Shown here one piece after another: positions 18,345 through 27,470 of a DNA stretch of 64,000 bases. The translations under genes and the position numbers were made by a program. Numbering within the stretch: the stretch's first letter is position 1; every line of letters begins with the position of its first letter. This DNA is from Denitrovibrio sp. (lineage in GTDB: Bacteria; Chrysiogenota; Deferribacteres; Deferribacterales; Geovibrionaceae), in NCBI GenBank assembly GCA_002869145.1, contig PKTM01000007.1:1-64000 (forward strand), in the 5' to 3' direction. The notes under the pieces are model-generated. The model was not told the origin of the DNA. It made no database searches and was given only the letters and a program-made list of their open reading frames with translations.

Positions 18345-19619
18345 CTACCTTTGTGCCGCAGCTCTTGCAGATGAGGATTCGCCGACTTTTTTCAGTGCCC
18401 ACTTAAAGCCTATTGTGCCGACAATCTGGTTTATGGCGACAATGGCTAGTATGAGTGTTTGAAATTGAACACCCCAGCCCGGGAAATTTGCACCGATAAT
18501 CTTTGCAAAACCTATACTGACACCCGCCTGACCTATAAAGCCTAAAAACGAATAATATTTAATACTGTTATCTTCCTTAATAAGTGTCCCCGCCACAAAA
18601 CACCCTGCAAATGTTGCAAAAGTACGTAAAAGGACTATGAAAAGAGCCGCCGCCCACATAACTTTAAGCGCAGGGAGGTTAACCACTGTGCCGGCAATGA
18701 AGAAGAAAATAAGGTATATGATGCCTGAGTTATCCTCAATAACCTGAACCAGCGAATGACCGTATTTTGAAAAGTTGTTTACCCCTATCCCTGCGAACAG
18801 AAATACCAAAAGCGGGTTAAGGTGCATACCCTTAGCCAGCCATGTCATCACGATGGTGAACAGGATAATGAAAACACCCTGATTTGCCTTAACATACTGC
18901 TTGTATAAAATAACTATCACACTGAGAACAAGCCCGGCAAGCATGGAGAATGTCTCTTTCATGATGACTCCACCCACAGATATGTCGCCGCTGCTGCCGT
19001 ATATTGAAAGCACAAATGCAAATATAACTATGATCAGGATATCTTTCATGATTGCGCCCGTGAGAGTATAGTCGGTCATCTTCCCTTTCGCCTCGGATTC
19101 GATAATAACGGCGACTGTTGTTGCTGGAGAAGTAGCATTAGCAATTACACTCATGAAGACTACTGCTGCGATGCTGACAAATACACCTGACGGGAATAAA
19201 CCTCTGAAGAAATAGATTACTCCGAACACCAGCGCAAACACAAATCCGACCTGCACCAGAACGAAGATTCCCGCTTTGCCAAGATTAATCCTGCTGTTTC
19301 GGAAATTTATCTCACCCCCGGCTGTCATGGCGATGATACTGAGTGCCACATCGTCAATAAAGCGCAGGTCTGCTATCATCTTTACAGTAAAGACATTCAT
19401 AACATAAGGACACAGAAGCATCCCCATTAGAAGAAAGCTGGTGATGGCAGGAAGTCCAAAACGGCCCATAAGCCGCCCGGCAACGAAAGCGAGAAACAGA
19501 CATATGCCGAAGATAAGAAAAAGGGCTTCCGGGCGTACAGATACGCCCCCCTTTTTCATGAAATACAATATTGTGACCCCTGCTGTCAGCGACAGTATAT
19601 CAATTAATTTTTCTTTCAT
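18345..19619 (-). CDS. CPA2-type monovalent cation/proton antiporter, membrane part only
   Basis: The 424-residue protein has about 12 hydrophobic segments and the CPA2 (KefB/NapA-like) sequence VFMSVIANATSPATTVAVIIES in the ion-binding region. GLFPSGVFVSIAAVV lies before it and LVFLFAGIGVNNFS near the dimer half. It has no C-terminal RCK domain. It overlaps the next upstream gene, a second antiporter-like protein, by 20 nt, so the two are probably made together and may form a heteromer. Ion specificity cannot be read. Confidence 0.75.
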   Translation of the reverse strand: MKEKLIDILSLTAGVTILYFMKKGGVSVRPEALFLIFGICLFLAFVAGRLMGRFGLPAITSFLLMGMLLCPYVMNVFTVKMIADLRFIDDVALSIIAMTAGGEINFRNSRINLGKAGIFVLVQVGFVFALVFGVIYFFRGLFPSGVFVSIAAVVFMSVIANATSPATTVAVIIESEAKGKMTDYTLTGAIMKDILIIVIFAFVLSIYGSSGDISVGGVIMKETFSMLAGLVLSVIVILYKQYVKANQGVFIILFTIVMTWLAKGMHLNPLLVFLFAGIGVNNFSKYGHSLVQVIEDNSGIIYLIFFFIAGTVVNLPALKVMWAAALFIVLLRTFATFAGCFVAGTLIKEDNSIKYYSFLGFIGQAGVSIGFAKIIGANFPGWGVQFQTLILAIVAINQIVGTIGFKWALKKVGESSSARAAAQR

Positions 19620-20712
19620 TTTTTACCATAAAATACGTTGTTATCTCAGCCGCTACATGAAGCAGAAGCAGAGGCATAAAAAATTCTTTTATGTTCATAT
19701 AACCATGTCTGGTGCCGTAATCCAGAAGCAGAACTGCAGGAAGTATCCCCGTGGAGAGCAGGCAGATGCACTCCCCCTTAGTAGGAAAAAGATGATAAGC
19801 AAGCGCTTTGGCAAGCAGCATCCTCACCAGAAAAAAGCTGATGTAAAGAGCTCCCGCTATACTGAATGTCTTTATGCTGAAACTATAGCCGAAACCGAGC
19901 ATAACGCCCAGCGCCACATAAAAAAATATATAAAGTATCCTCTCGAATCTGATGGAGATATCCTGAAAAATATTTCCATATTTCGTATCGGCCTTCAGAA
20001 GACCTGTGAGAAATCCAATAACAAGAGGGGATATTGAGTAATATACCGCTAAACCGGATACTATAACTACAAAAAGCACACTCAGATTATTCACACTTTT
20101 TTTGCTCTTAACTTTACCATAGTGCAGAAAGACAAACGCTATAAAAAATGCAGCCAAAACAGACTTGGAGAAATCCACCGGACGGTAATCGTCCACACCG
20201 GCAGCTATAGTGTAGGCTATTAGAGTTATTAGCGGAAAGAGAGATGCTGTTAGGCTTGAAACGAACACCTTGTCCTTCGAAACCCTGAAAAGCTTCATAG
20301 AGAGGTTTAAAGAGTACGGCATAAGAGTGTTAAAAGTTATTGCCATCATAAGAGGATGATCACTCCCCATGCTTCTCAAAATAATATAGAGAAAAGGGAG
20401 CAGCGCCAGATAGATTGTTATGCTGAAAATATAAAATCTGTATGGGACATCCAGCAGAAGCTTAATGCTGAAGTGAGTACCAAGTGCCAGCCCCATAAAG
20501 GCTAGCAAAAGATGCATTATGCCCTTAAATGCTGTCATAGGAACCAGCATTGACTCTGCCATGACGAAAAGCACAATACCTACAACAATATACTCAAGTT
20601 CCAGATTAATAATGAAACTGAACAAAGACTCACTCTTTCTCTTGGCAGAATAAAAAAGCGAGCCCGCAAAAAGAAAAGCAAAAAAGCCTATGACAATCTG
20701 TAATTCATTCAT
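19600..20712 (-). CDS. Divergent antiporter-like membrane protein
   Basis: The 370-residue polytopic protein has the same general helix layout as its downstream neighbour, such as LVIGFLTGLLK and VALGVMLGFGYSF. The ion-binding helix region reads AITFNTLMPYSLNLSMK and lacks the usual acidic or Ser-Thr-Ala core. It may be a regulatory or non-transporting partner. It overlaps the neighbour by 20 nt and is divergent from the small Cys protein gene at 20.8 kb. The superfamily assignment is moderate. Confidence 0.6.
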   Translation of the reverse strand: MNELQIVIGFFAFLFAGSLFYSAKRKSESLFSFIINLELEYIVVGIVLFVMAESMLVPMTAFKGIMHLLLAFMGLALGTHFSIKLLLDVPYRFYIFSITIYLALLPFLYIILRSMGSDHPLMMAITFNTLMPYSLNLSMKLFRVSKDKVFVSSLTASLFPLITLIAYTIAAGVDDYRPVDFSKSVLAAFFIAFVFLHYGKVKSKKSVNNLSVLFVVIVSGLAVYYSISPLVIGFLTGLLKADTKYGNIFQDISIRFERILYIFFYVALGVMLGFGYSFSIKTFSIAGALYISFFLVRMLLAKALAYHLFPTKGECICLLSTGILPAVLLLDYGTRHGYMNIKEFFMPLLLLHVAAEITTYFMVKNERKIN

Positions 20713-20808
20713 ATATTATTTTACAAGAACTTTAGAGCCAGTGCTACTTCTAAATACTCTGGTTACGAAAGAATTTTTATTGTATATTAACTCTTAGGAG
20801 AAGCAGAT

Positions 20809-20985
20809 ATGACAGACGAAAAACCTTCATGCTCCATATGTGCATACAGAGCAAACTGCAATAAAAAATTCAGCATAACAGATCCGAGCAAATGTATAGA
20901 CTACACAAGAGATCTGCGCATTACGCTGAGCGAAGACAAAAACAAAAAAGAAGAGGATGATAATGGCGGTAACAGTAACAGTTAA
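20809..20985 (+). CDS. Small cysteine-rich protein, 58 residues
   Basis: ATG 20809 is preceded by TTAGGAGAAGCAGAT, a good ribosome site. The product has CSICAYRANCNKKF, then SKCIDYTRD, and a Lys/Glu/Asp/Asn-rich tail ending NGGNSNS. The C-x2-C-x5-C...C-x-DYTRD pattern is one I associate with small, probably metal-binding proteins of anaerobic delta-type bacteria, with no assigned function. Its end overlaps the start of the OsmC gene by 23 nt, implying coupled translation. Confidence 0.7.
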   Translation: MTDEKPSCSICAYRANCNKKFSITDPSKCIDYTRDLRITLSEDKNKKEEDDNGGNSNS

Positions 20986-21358
20986 GCAAAACAAAGGAAC
21001 TCACTCCATAGCCACAGCAAGAACTCACAAGGTCGATGTAGACCGTGTAGCTGAAAAAGGCGGAACAGACATAGGCGCTATGGGCGGAGAACTATTTCTT
21101 ATGGGTATAGGCGGATGTTTTATGAGCAATCTTGTTGCTGCAATAGATGCAAGGGACCTCGATGTTAAAGAACTCAGTGTTGATGTAGTAGCCGAAGTTG
21201 CTGAAAAACCAGCCAGATTCTCAGATATAGAACTCAGAGTATCAGGTCAGTACACTGACGAAAAAGAGATGAAAAAACTCATCACCATAGCTGAGCGTGG
21301 ATGTATTTCATCAAACACAGTCAGAGGCGGAGCTAATCTAAAAACAATACTGGTATAA
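20963..21358 (+). CDS. OsmC/Ohr-family redox protein
   Basis: The 131-residue protein starts at ATG 20963, six nt after GAGG; an ATG two codons earlier has no spacing. It has the two OsmC cysteines in GIGGCFMSNLVAAIDARD and RGCISSNTVRGG. Family members are thiol peroxidases acting on organic hydroperoxides or persulfides. It is coupled to the preceding small Cys protein, a combination that points to thiol or oxidative stress. Confidence 0.85.
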   Translation: MAVTVTVKQNKGTHSIATARTHKVDVDRVAEKGGTDIGAMGGELFLMGIGGCFMSNLVAAIDARDLDVKELSVDVVAEVAEKPARFSDIELRVSGQYTDEKEMKKLITIAERGCISSNTVRGGANLKTILV

Positions 21359-21360
21359 GG

Positions 21361-23262
21361 TTATGCACTCAGCATAGTTCCCAGTTTTTTCAGACTACTC
21401 TTTGAGCCCATAACAAGAAGCTCATCACGCTCCATCACTGTAAAATCAGAAGAAGGGTTTGATAATATCTTGCCGCCTCTTGTCACTGATATAACACTTA
21501 CCCCGTGTCTGTATCGAAGATCAAGCAAACGCAGATTCTTACCTGCCATATCTGAACCCACAGGTACTGTAATGTTTCTGGTCTCCACGCCCGGCAGCAA
21601 TGTCGATTTTGTTTCGACACCTGTTGTCTGATAGCGCCCCATTACCTCTGCGACAAGTGTGTTTGCGGATTCTATCTCTTCTGAAATAACTGCATTTGCA
21701 CCAAGTTTTTTGAGCGGCCCAAGCTCCAGTGCGTATCTGGTTCTGGCCACAATATGCAGTGAAGCGTGCTCTTTCCTGGCTGTCTCAACGATCTTTCGCA
21801 CTGCCAAAGGGTCAGGCACTGTAACAGCTATGGCTCTGGCGGTTTCAAGATGTGCATGCTCCAAAACCTCTATAGAAGAGGCATCTCCATACATAATATC
21901 AGTACCTTTGGCGTATTCTTTCTTCACTGTTTCCGGGTTCATCTCTATGGCGATAAATTTTACATTTTCCCGTCTGCACGAGGCGGCAAGCTGTCTGCCT
22001 GCAAGCCCGTAGCCTACTATAATAATATGATCTGTGAAGGTTTTTTGCGGTCTGGTAAATATGCTTTGTGAACCATCAAGCACCTTTTCAGAAAAAGGCA
22101 GTTTTACGATTTTCATAGCTATAGCATCAGCATACCTTATGGCATAAGGAGCCACTGCCATGGTGAGAACTATCACAGCCACAGCAAATTTGTAGTGTTC
22201 CTGAGTAAGAACACCTGAGCCTACGCCGGTCTTTGCCATTATAAAAGAAAATTCTCCCACCTGCCCCAGTGCAAGACCTGTAACCACAGCAGTCTTTAGC
22301 GGATATTTCAAAATAAGTATGGAAAGTGCCGAAATCAGTGATTTACCTAATAGTAAAACCACTGCCGTAGCAACTATTGCAATGGGAAAAGCCGCATATA
22401 TCTGAAAGTCTATCAGCATGCCGATGGAAACAAAGAAAAATCCTGTAAAAACATCCTTGAAAGGGATAACGCTGCTGAGAGCCTGCTGACCGTAGCCGGA
22501 ATCACTCACTATTATCCCCGCCAGAAAAGCTCCGAGAGCAAGGGAAAGCCCTGCCTTGTATGTCAGTGAAGCTGTTCCAAGACCTATTAGAACCACCACC
22601 AAAAGAAACAGCTCGCGGTTCTTTGATGCGGCCACATGGAAAAGCACTTTAGGTACAATTATTCTGGCTCCGACAAAAACTGCTCCGACTATAATCACTG
22701 CTTTCAAAGCTGTCATTCCCAGCGCTGTATAAACATTCCCGCCGCTTCCTGCAAGCACTGGTATGATAAGCATCATAGGGATGACCGCTATATCCTGAAA
22801 AATCAGCACAGCTGTGGAAAGTCTGCCGTGAGGAGAATCTGTCTCCCCTCTCCCCGCAAGAACTTTCAGCACTATGGCAGTGGAAGAGAGCGACACCATC
22901 ATTCCTGAAACAATAGCAAGGTTCATGTTTTTGCCTGCAAGTAAATATACAGCTGCGCCCCCCACAAGGGCTGTCACAGCTACCTGAAATCCCCCGCCTA
23001 GAAGCGCAGGTCTTTTAAGTGACAAAAGATGTGAAAGTGAAAACTCCAGACCGACGGCAAAAAGGAGCAGAACAACACCTATCTCCGCCATCATCTCCAC
23101 TTCGTGCAGAGCGTGGATGACTGAAAGTCCGTTAGGACCCAGAAGAACGCCTGTTATAAGGTAGCCGAGAATCTCAGGCACATTCAGCCTTGAGCATATG
23201 GTAAGCGACACGGCAGCAGTGGCAAATATAACAGTAATGTCTGCTAAAATAGGAATTTCCAT
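21361..23262 (-). CDS. KefB-like potassium/proton antiporter with RCK N and C domains
   Basis: The 633-residue protein has a CPA2 membrane domain (about 1-380) with LLLFAVGLEFSL, MMVSLSSTAIVLKVLAGRGE and LGAFLAGIIVSDSGYGQQ. A TrkA-N Rossmann domain follows (IIVGYGLAGRQLA, about 415-540) and then TrkA-C (about 550-633). Such proteins export potassium in exchange for protons under nucleotide or thiol control. It is convergent with osmC, two nt apart at their stops. Confidence 0.88.
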   Translation of the reverse strand: MEIPILADITVIFATAAVSLTICSRLNVPEILGYLITGVLLGPNGLSVIHALHEVEMMAEIGVVLLLFAVGLEFSLSHLLSLKRPALLGGGFQVAVTALVGGAAVYLLAGKNMNLAIVSGMMVSLSSTAIVLKVLAGRGETDSPHGRLSTAVLIFQDIAVIPMMLIIPVLAGSGGNVYTALGMTALKAVIIVGAVFVGARIIVPKVLFHVAASKNRELFLLVVVLIGLGTASLTYKAGLSLALGAFLAGIIVSDSGYGQQALSSVIPFKDVFTGFFFVSIGMLIDFQIYAAFPIAIVATAVVLLLGKSLISALSILILKYPLKTAVVTGLALGQVGEFSFIMAKTGVGSGVLTQEHYKFAVAVIVLTMAVAPYAIRYADAIAMKIVKLPFSEKVLDGSQSIFTRPQKTFTDHIIIVGYGLAGRQLAASCRRENVKFIAIEMNPETVKKEYAKGTDIMYGDASSIEVLEHAHLETARAIAVTVPDPLAVRKIVETARKEHASLHIVARTRYALELGPLKKLGANAVISEEIESANTLVAEVMGRYQTTGVETKSTLLPGVETRNITVPVGSDMAGKNLRLLDLRYRHGVSVISVTRGGKILSNPSSDFTVMERDELLVMGSKSSLKKLGTMLSA

Positions 23263-23299
23263 AATTACCTTCCAAAATAGTACTTTACGTTATATTTTA

Positions 23300-24913
23300 T
23301 CAGTTTTTCAGTTCAATGTAAAAAGATAATCCGTTTTCTATGCCCTTTGCGCGAATGGCTCCCTTGAAAGTTTTACGCAGAATATTTCTAGTGAGGTAAA
23401 GTCCGATACCTGTTCCGGATTCTTCATATTTTGTAGATACATAAGGCTCAAATATCTCGTTCTCTGATATCCCCTGAAGTCCTCCGGCATTGTCGGAATA
23501 AACCACTTCGACAGTATTGTTATCTTTTTGGTTTATATGAATTGAAATTACTCCGCCAGCAATGCCTCTTGAGAGAAAGGCATCCATGGAGTTTGTCAGC
23601 AGATTTATAATTATGTGCACAAAATCGTTTTTCGACCCTCTTATGCTTATCTTGTCTTCGCAATTAATATAAGTTTTTATCTTATTGTAGCTGATAGTGT
23701 GCTCCATCAGCCTCAGTGCGTCATTGCATGCATCGCATATGTAAAAGTCGGAAATCCTCTCTGAGGGGCTTGTAAAGCCTGAAAAATCATCCATGGTTTT
23801 AGACATAAAACTAACCTGATTGATAATTTTCTCTGCATCAGACATTATCTGCTCCCTATCCACTTCCTTATCATAAATGTCAATATCTTTTATGTTCTCA
23901 GCTATCATCATTATAGTGCTAAGGGGCTGTTTCCACTGGTGTGTTACAGAATTTATCATCTCCCCAAGCTGTGCCAGTTTACTCTTGTGAACAAGCAGCC
24001 TCTCCTTCTCTACTCTAAGCTTCTGCTCGTTTTGAAGCGCTTCCCTTAGCTCTTTTGTCTTCTTATTTACCTGATATTTTGTCAAAAGTGAGTAAATGAT
24101 GAAAAAACACAGAATAATCACTATAAAACCAATTATAAGAGCACGTTTAAGCCACTCAGGGTACTGGACTTTTGATGCTATATATTTTTTATATATGTTG
24201 CTGAATTCCTGCTGAGATATTTTTGCATGCCCCTCGTCTATGAGCTTTAGCATTTTATCATTTCCTTTTGCCACTGCGGCAAAAAGAGGTTGTTTGTAAA
24301 CAGAGTAGACTTTTTTATATCTGCCAGCGGCATCCAGTTTTGCCAGATTGTACGCTGCTATATCCTCATCCATAACAAAGGCAGTCATCGTCTTATTTTT
24401 TATCTGTTCGTTTATCACGCTGTAATCATCTGCGCTAATAAGCGTCAGACCCTTGAAACGTTCTTTCAGAAGCTTTTCTGATATCCCGCCATCAGTCCAT
24501 ATCGGGATTTTATTAAGGTCGGAAGGATTCTTTGCACCCAGATCCTTCCTTACAAAAAGATATTCCTCAGTCATAACTGTCTGTTGATTTGCAAAGTCAA
24601 AGACCAGTTTTCGCTCTATGCTTGGCACCATACCTGAATGAAAGTCAGCGTCACCTCTTCTTATGGCGTCCAGAGAATCAGACCAGGTTGTGATATAAAA
24701 CTGAACTTCTATCCCCATCTTCTCGCCCCAAAGCCGCCAGTAGTCGGGGCCTATCCCATGGAGTTCGCCGTCAGAATCTCTGAACCAGAAAGGTGGAATA
24801 TGTTCAATATAGCTAATAGTGACCGATGAAGGTTTTTCATTTTCTTGTGCAGAAATTGCCGTTTGAGTTACAAAAATAGTGATGAGCAATAATAGTAGTA
24901 GTTTCGTTTTCAT
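23300..24913 (-). CDS. Membrane histidine kinase with periplasmic SBP_bac_3 sensor
   Basis: The 537-residue protein has a signal peptide (about 1-22) and a periplasmic amino-acid-binding-type (SBP_bac_3) domain to about 250. A membrane helix follows (ALIIGFIVIILCFFIIYSLL), then a coiled coil and an H-box GEMINSVTHQWKQPL with His325. The ATPase domain has NLLTNSMDAF, YSDNAGG and GTGIGLYLTRNI. It would sense a small ligand outside the membrane. No response regulator is adjacent, so it is an orphan. Its H-box matches that of the double-Cache kinase at 34.8 kb. Confidence 0.88.
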   Translation of the reverse strand: MKTKLLLLLLITIFVTQTAISAQENEKPSSVTISYIEHIPPFWFRDSDGELHGIGPDYWRLWGEKMGIEVQFYITTWSDSLDAIRRGDADFHSGMVPSIERKLVFDFANQQTVMTEEYLFVRKDLGAKNPSDLNKIPIWTDGGISEKLLKERFKGLTLISADDYSVINEQIKNKTMTAFVMDEDIAAYNLAKLDAAGRYKKVYSVYKQPLFAAVAKGNDKMLKLIDEGHAKISQQEFSNIYKKYIASKVQYPEWLKRALIIGFIVIILCFFIIYSLLTKYQVNKKTKELREALQNEQKLRVEKERLLVHKSKLAQLGEMINSVTHQWKQPLSTIMMIAENIKDIDIYDKEVDREQIMSDAEKIINQVSFMSKTMDDFSGFTSPSERISDFYICDACNDALRLMEHTISYNKIKTYINCEDKISIRGSKNDFVHIIINLLTNSMDAFLSRGIAGGVISIHINQKDNNTVEVVYSDNAGGLQGISENEIFEPYVSTKYEESGTGIGLYLTRNILRKTFKGAIRAKGIENGLSFYIELKN

Positions 24914-25033
24914 TGTGTATCCTTCACTGTGTCCATTATAAACATAATATTACGTTTTTTCTACATAGTATTTTTATGCTGTATTCAGTTTTTTAATATT
25001 ATATAATAGTATGTTCACGATAGGGGGTAATTG

Positions 25034-25513
25034 ATGAAGGTCAAATCTGGGATAGGTTTTGATGCGCACAGGTTCAAAAATGGACGTAAACTAATCATTG
25101 GCGGTGTTCAAATTGAATCAGAAACAGGGCTTGATGGTCACAGCGATGCAGATGTGCTCATCCATGCAATCATTGACTCTCTTGCTGGTCCAGCCTTAGG
25201 GCGTGATATAGGTAATATTTTTCCAGACAGTGACCCGGCATACAAAAACATTGACTCTAGAGTACTTCTTAAAAATACTGTTTCGATGATAGCCGAATTC
25301 GGTTTTGAAATATCGTCTGTAGACGCTGAGATAATAGCCCAAAAACCTAAGATGGCTCCTCACATACCTGATATGCGTAAAACTCTCGCCTCAATACTTA
25401 ACATCCCACTAGAAGACATCACAATCAAAGCAACTACTACTGAAAAAATGGGATTTACCGGTCGTGGTGAAGGTATAGCAGCACTTGCAGTTTCCACGAT
25501 TATCAGGCAATAA
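25034..25513 (+). CDS. ispF: 2-C-methyl-D-erythritol 2,4-cyclodiphosphate synthase
   Basis: The enzyme closes the cyclodiphosphate ring in the MEP isoprenoid pathway. The 159-residue protein has the metal site GIGFDAHRF at residues 6-14 and GHSDADVLIHAI, plus TTTEKMGFTGRGEGIAA near the end, typical of a stand-alone IspF (not fused to IspD). The start ATG 25034 follows AGGGGG; a TTG three nt earlier is unlikely. Confidence 0.95.
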   Translation: MKVKSGIGFDAHRFKNGRKLIIGGVQIESETGLDGHSDADVLIHAIIDSLAGPALGRDIGNIFPDSDPAYKNIDSRVLLKNTVSMIAEFGFEISSVDAEIIAQKPKMAPHIPDMRKTLASILNIPLEDITIKATTTEKMGFTGRGEGIAALAVSTIIRQ

Positions 25514-25587
25514 CGAAATCACACATTTTTTCAAAGATACATGGATGTATCTCAGAATTGAGAGCGAACTGCTACTCTGGTTAAGCC

Positions 25588-25794
25588 TTAAGCGAGCAAG
25601 TCTAGATTAGAACCTGTTGCAGCTCCGGCAGTGGCCTTGTTCACATCTCCTGATTCTAAAAGCTTTAAAACAGAATCACCTGCCTGCTTCTGAACATCAA
25701 GAGCATTCTTTGCCATCTTTATACTAGCTTCATACTGTGTTTTCTGTGCACTCATATCTGAGGCAGTGTTTACAAGAAAGCTGGTTATATCCAT
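25588..25794 (-). CDS. YjfB-like putative motility protein
   Basis: The 68-residue soluble helical protein (MDITSFLVNTASDMSAQKTQYEASIK...) fits the YjfB family, small proteins found in flagellated bacteria with unknown mechanism. A promoter of the sigma-28 type lies 22-48 nt upstream, which independently ties it to motility although the flagellar locus is over 12 kb away. It is convergent with ispF. Confidence 0.75.
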   Translation of the reverse strand: MDITSFLVNTASDMSAQKTQYEASIKMAKNALDVQKQAGDSVLKLLESGDVNKATAGAATGSNLDLLA

Positions 25795-25815
25795 AGAAGT
25801 CTCTCCATACTCGTT

Positions 25816-25842
25816 GTATCGGCAAGAAAAAAGTTTACTTAA
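25816..25842 (-). promoter_or_regulatory. Sigma-28 (FliA) type promoter for the YjfB-like gene
   Basis: On the minus strand TTAAGTAA (25842-25835), an 11-nt spacer and GCCGATAC (25823-25816). The consensus is TAAAGTTT-N11-GCCGATAA: five of eight match at -35 and seven of eight at -10 with exact spacing. Confidence 0.7.
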
Positions 25843-26067
25843 CTATTAATTTTTGAATTATAAATTTAATTTCGCTAAACCGTGTTAAATCAAGCTTGAT
25901 TTTATCATTTATATAATGTATTAATTAATATGTTATGAAAGATGGTTATAATTTTGCATTACAACTATTTCTCTGACACATTTACCCGGCTCATAAGGCG
26001 GCGAAAAGCGGCCTTAAAAATATATGTCAGCTAAGTACTGATGTAAAAAAACAAATTCGGAGTAGTT

Positions 26068-27186
26068 ATGAAAAAGTTTACTTTAGTTCTCATGATGCTG
26101 TGCCTGGCTGTTTCAGCATTCGCAGAGATCAGGCTTGGAGCACTTTTATCTGTTACAGGGCCTGCCAGTTTTCTCGGAAACCCTGAAAAACTCACACTAG
26201 AAATGCTCACAGAGCAGGTTAACGCAGCAGGCGGGATCAACGGCGAAAAAATCAAGCTCTTTGTGTATGACACACAAGCACGTGAGGACAGAGCTATCAA
26301 CTATCTGAACAGACTTGCTCAGAAAGACAAAGTTCTCGCTATCCTCGGACCATCTACATCTGGGGAATCACTTGCTCTTAAAGCACGTGCAACAAAATTT
26401 AAGATTACTCTTATATCCTGCGCAGCCAGCTCAAAGATTGTCACACCTACAAGTACTTATATATTCAAAACACATCAGTCTGACACACATATAGCTGAAA
26501 GAATATTCAGCCATATGCAGGCACAAGGTGTTAAAACTGTTGGGCTTATCACAGTTCAGAATGGTTTCGGCGCAACAGGGCGCGAGGCACTTCTGAGCCT
26601 TGCTGATAAATTTGGGATAGAAGTTGTTGCAGATGAAAAATACATGGACAAAGACAAAGATGTTACGGTTCAGCTTTCTAACATAAAAGCCAAAAGTCCT
26701 GATGCAGTTATCTGCTGGGCGGCCGGCGGCTCTCCAGCAATCGTAGCTAGAAACGCTGCTCAGCTTGGCATAAAAAACATGTATATGTCCCATGGTGTTG
26801 CATCTCCGAAATTCATAGAACTCGCTGGCGAAGCGGCAGAAGGAATAAAACTGGCTGCTGGACGTATCGTTGTTGCTGACAAGCTTCCTGATGGCGACAA
26901 ATACAAAGAGCTGCTTATGCAGTACAAAAATGACTACGAAACAAAGTTCGGCGGTAAAGTTTCACCTTTCGGCGGACATGCATTTGACGCTTTCACACTC
27001 TTTAAAGCGGCCTACATGAAGTCCGGAAATGACAGAGAGAAACTCGCTATGGAACTTGAGAAGCTTACAGGTATTCTCGGCACAGCAGGCGAATTCAATA
27101 TGTCAGAGACAGATCACAACGGTCTTTCAAAAGAAGCGGCTATTATGCTTGAGATTAAAAACGGAAAATTTGCTCCTCTCAACTAA
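26068..27186 (+). CDS. LivK-like ABC substrate-binding protein (copy 1)
   Basis: The 372-residue protein has a signal peptide cleaved near SAFA-EIRLG and a type-I periplasmic binding fold: LGALLSVTGPASFLGNPEK, the INGEKIKLFVYDTQ lobe and AVICWAAGGSPAIVARNAAQ. The family binds branched-chain amino acids, amides or similar small ligands. No permease or ATPase gene is adjacent. It starts 30 nt after a possible hairpin region and is followed by its own terminator. The second copy lies 284 nt downstream. Confidence 0.88.
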   Translation: MKKFTLVLMMLCLAVSAFAEIRLGALLSVTGPASFLGNPEKLTLEMLTEQVNAAGGINGEKIKLFVYDTQAREDRAINYLNRLAQKDKVLAILGPSTSGESLALKARATKFKITLISCAASSKIVTPTSTYIFKTHQSDTHIAERIFSHMQAQGVKTVGLITVQNGFGATGREALLSLADKFGIEVVADEKYMDKDKDVTVQLSNIKAKSPDAVICWAAGGSPAIVARNAAQLGIKNMYMSHGVASPKFIELAGEAAEGIKLAAGRIVVADKLPDGDKYKELLMQYKNDYETKFGGKVSPFGGHAFDAFTLFKAAYMKSGNDREKLAMELEKLTGILGTAGEFNMSETDHNGLSKEAAIMLEIKNGKFAPLN

Positions 27187-27208
27187 TACATATTCAAAAC
27201 TTTAACTG

Positions 27209-27242
27209 AAAGGCAGAGGTATTAGAACTTCTGCCTTTTTTA
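27209..27242 (+). terminator. Intrinsic terminator after binding-protein copy 1
   Basis: AAAGGCAGAGGT pairs with ACTTCTGCCTTT, allowing one G-U pair, and is followed by a T-run. The two paralogous genes are therefore separate transcripts. Confidence 0.75.
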
Positions 27243-27470
27243 TATCTTTTTGTTTCATATTTTCAAACCGAGTTTACTTTAACTTTACTTTTCGCATGTC
27301 TAGGCACATCATCACCTTTCATAATCCATTAACATTAATCGTTTTTTTAGTTTGCTTACAAAACTATAAAATATATTTTTGATCAATAGTTAGTCTGATT
27401 TAACTTTTAATCCTTTTCTAAATTGTGTATAAATCATAACAGGGTAATAAAAAACGATACGGGAGCAGTT

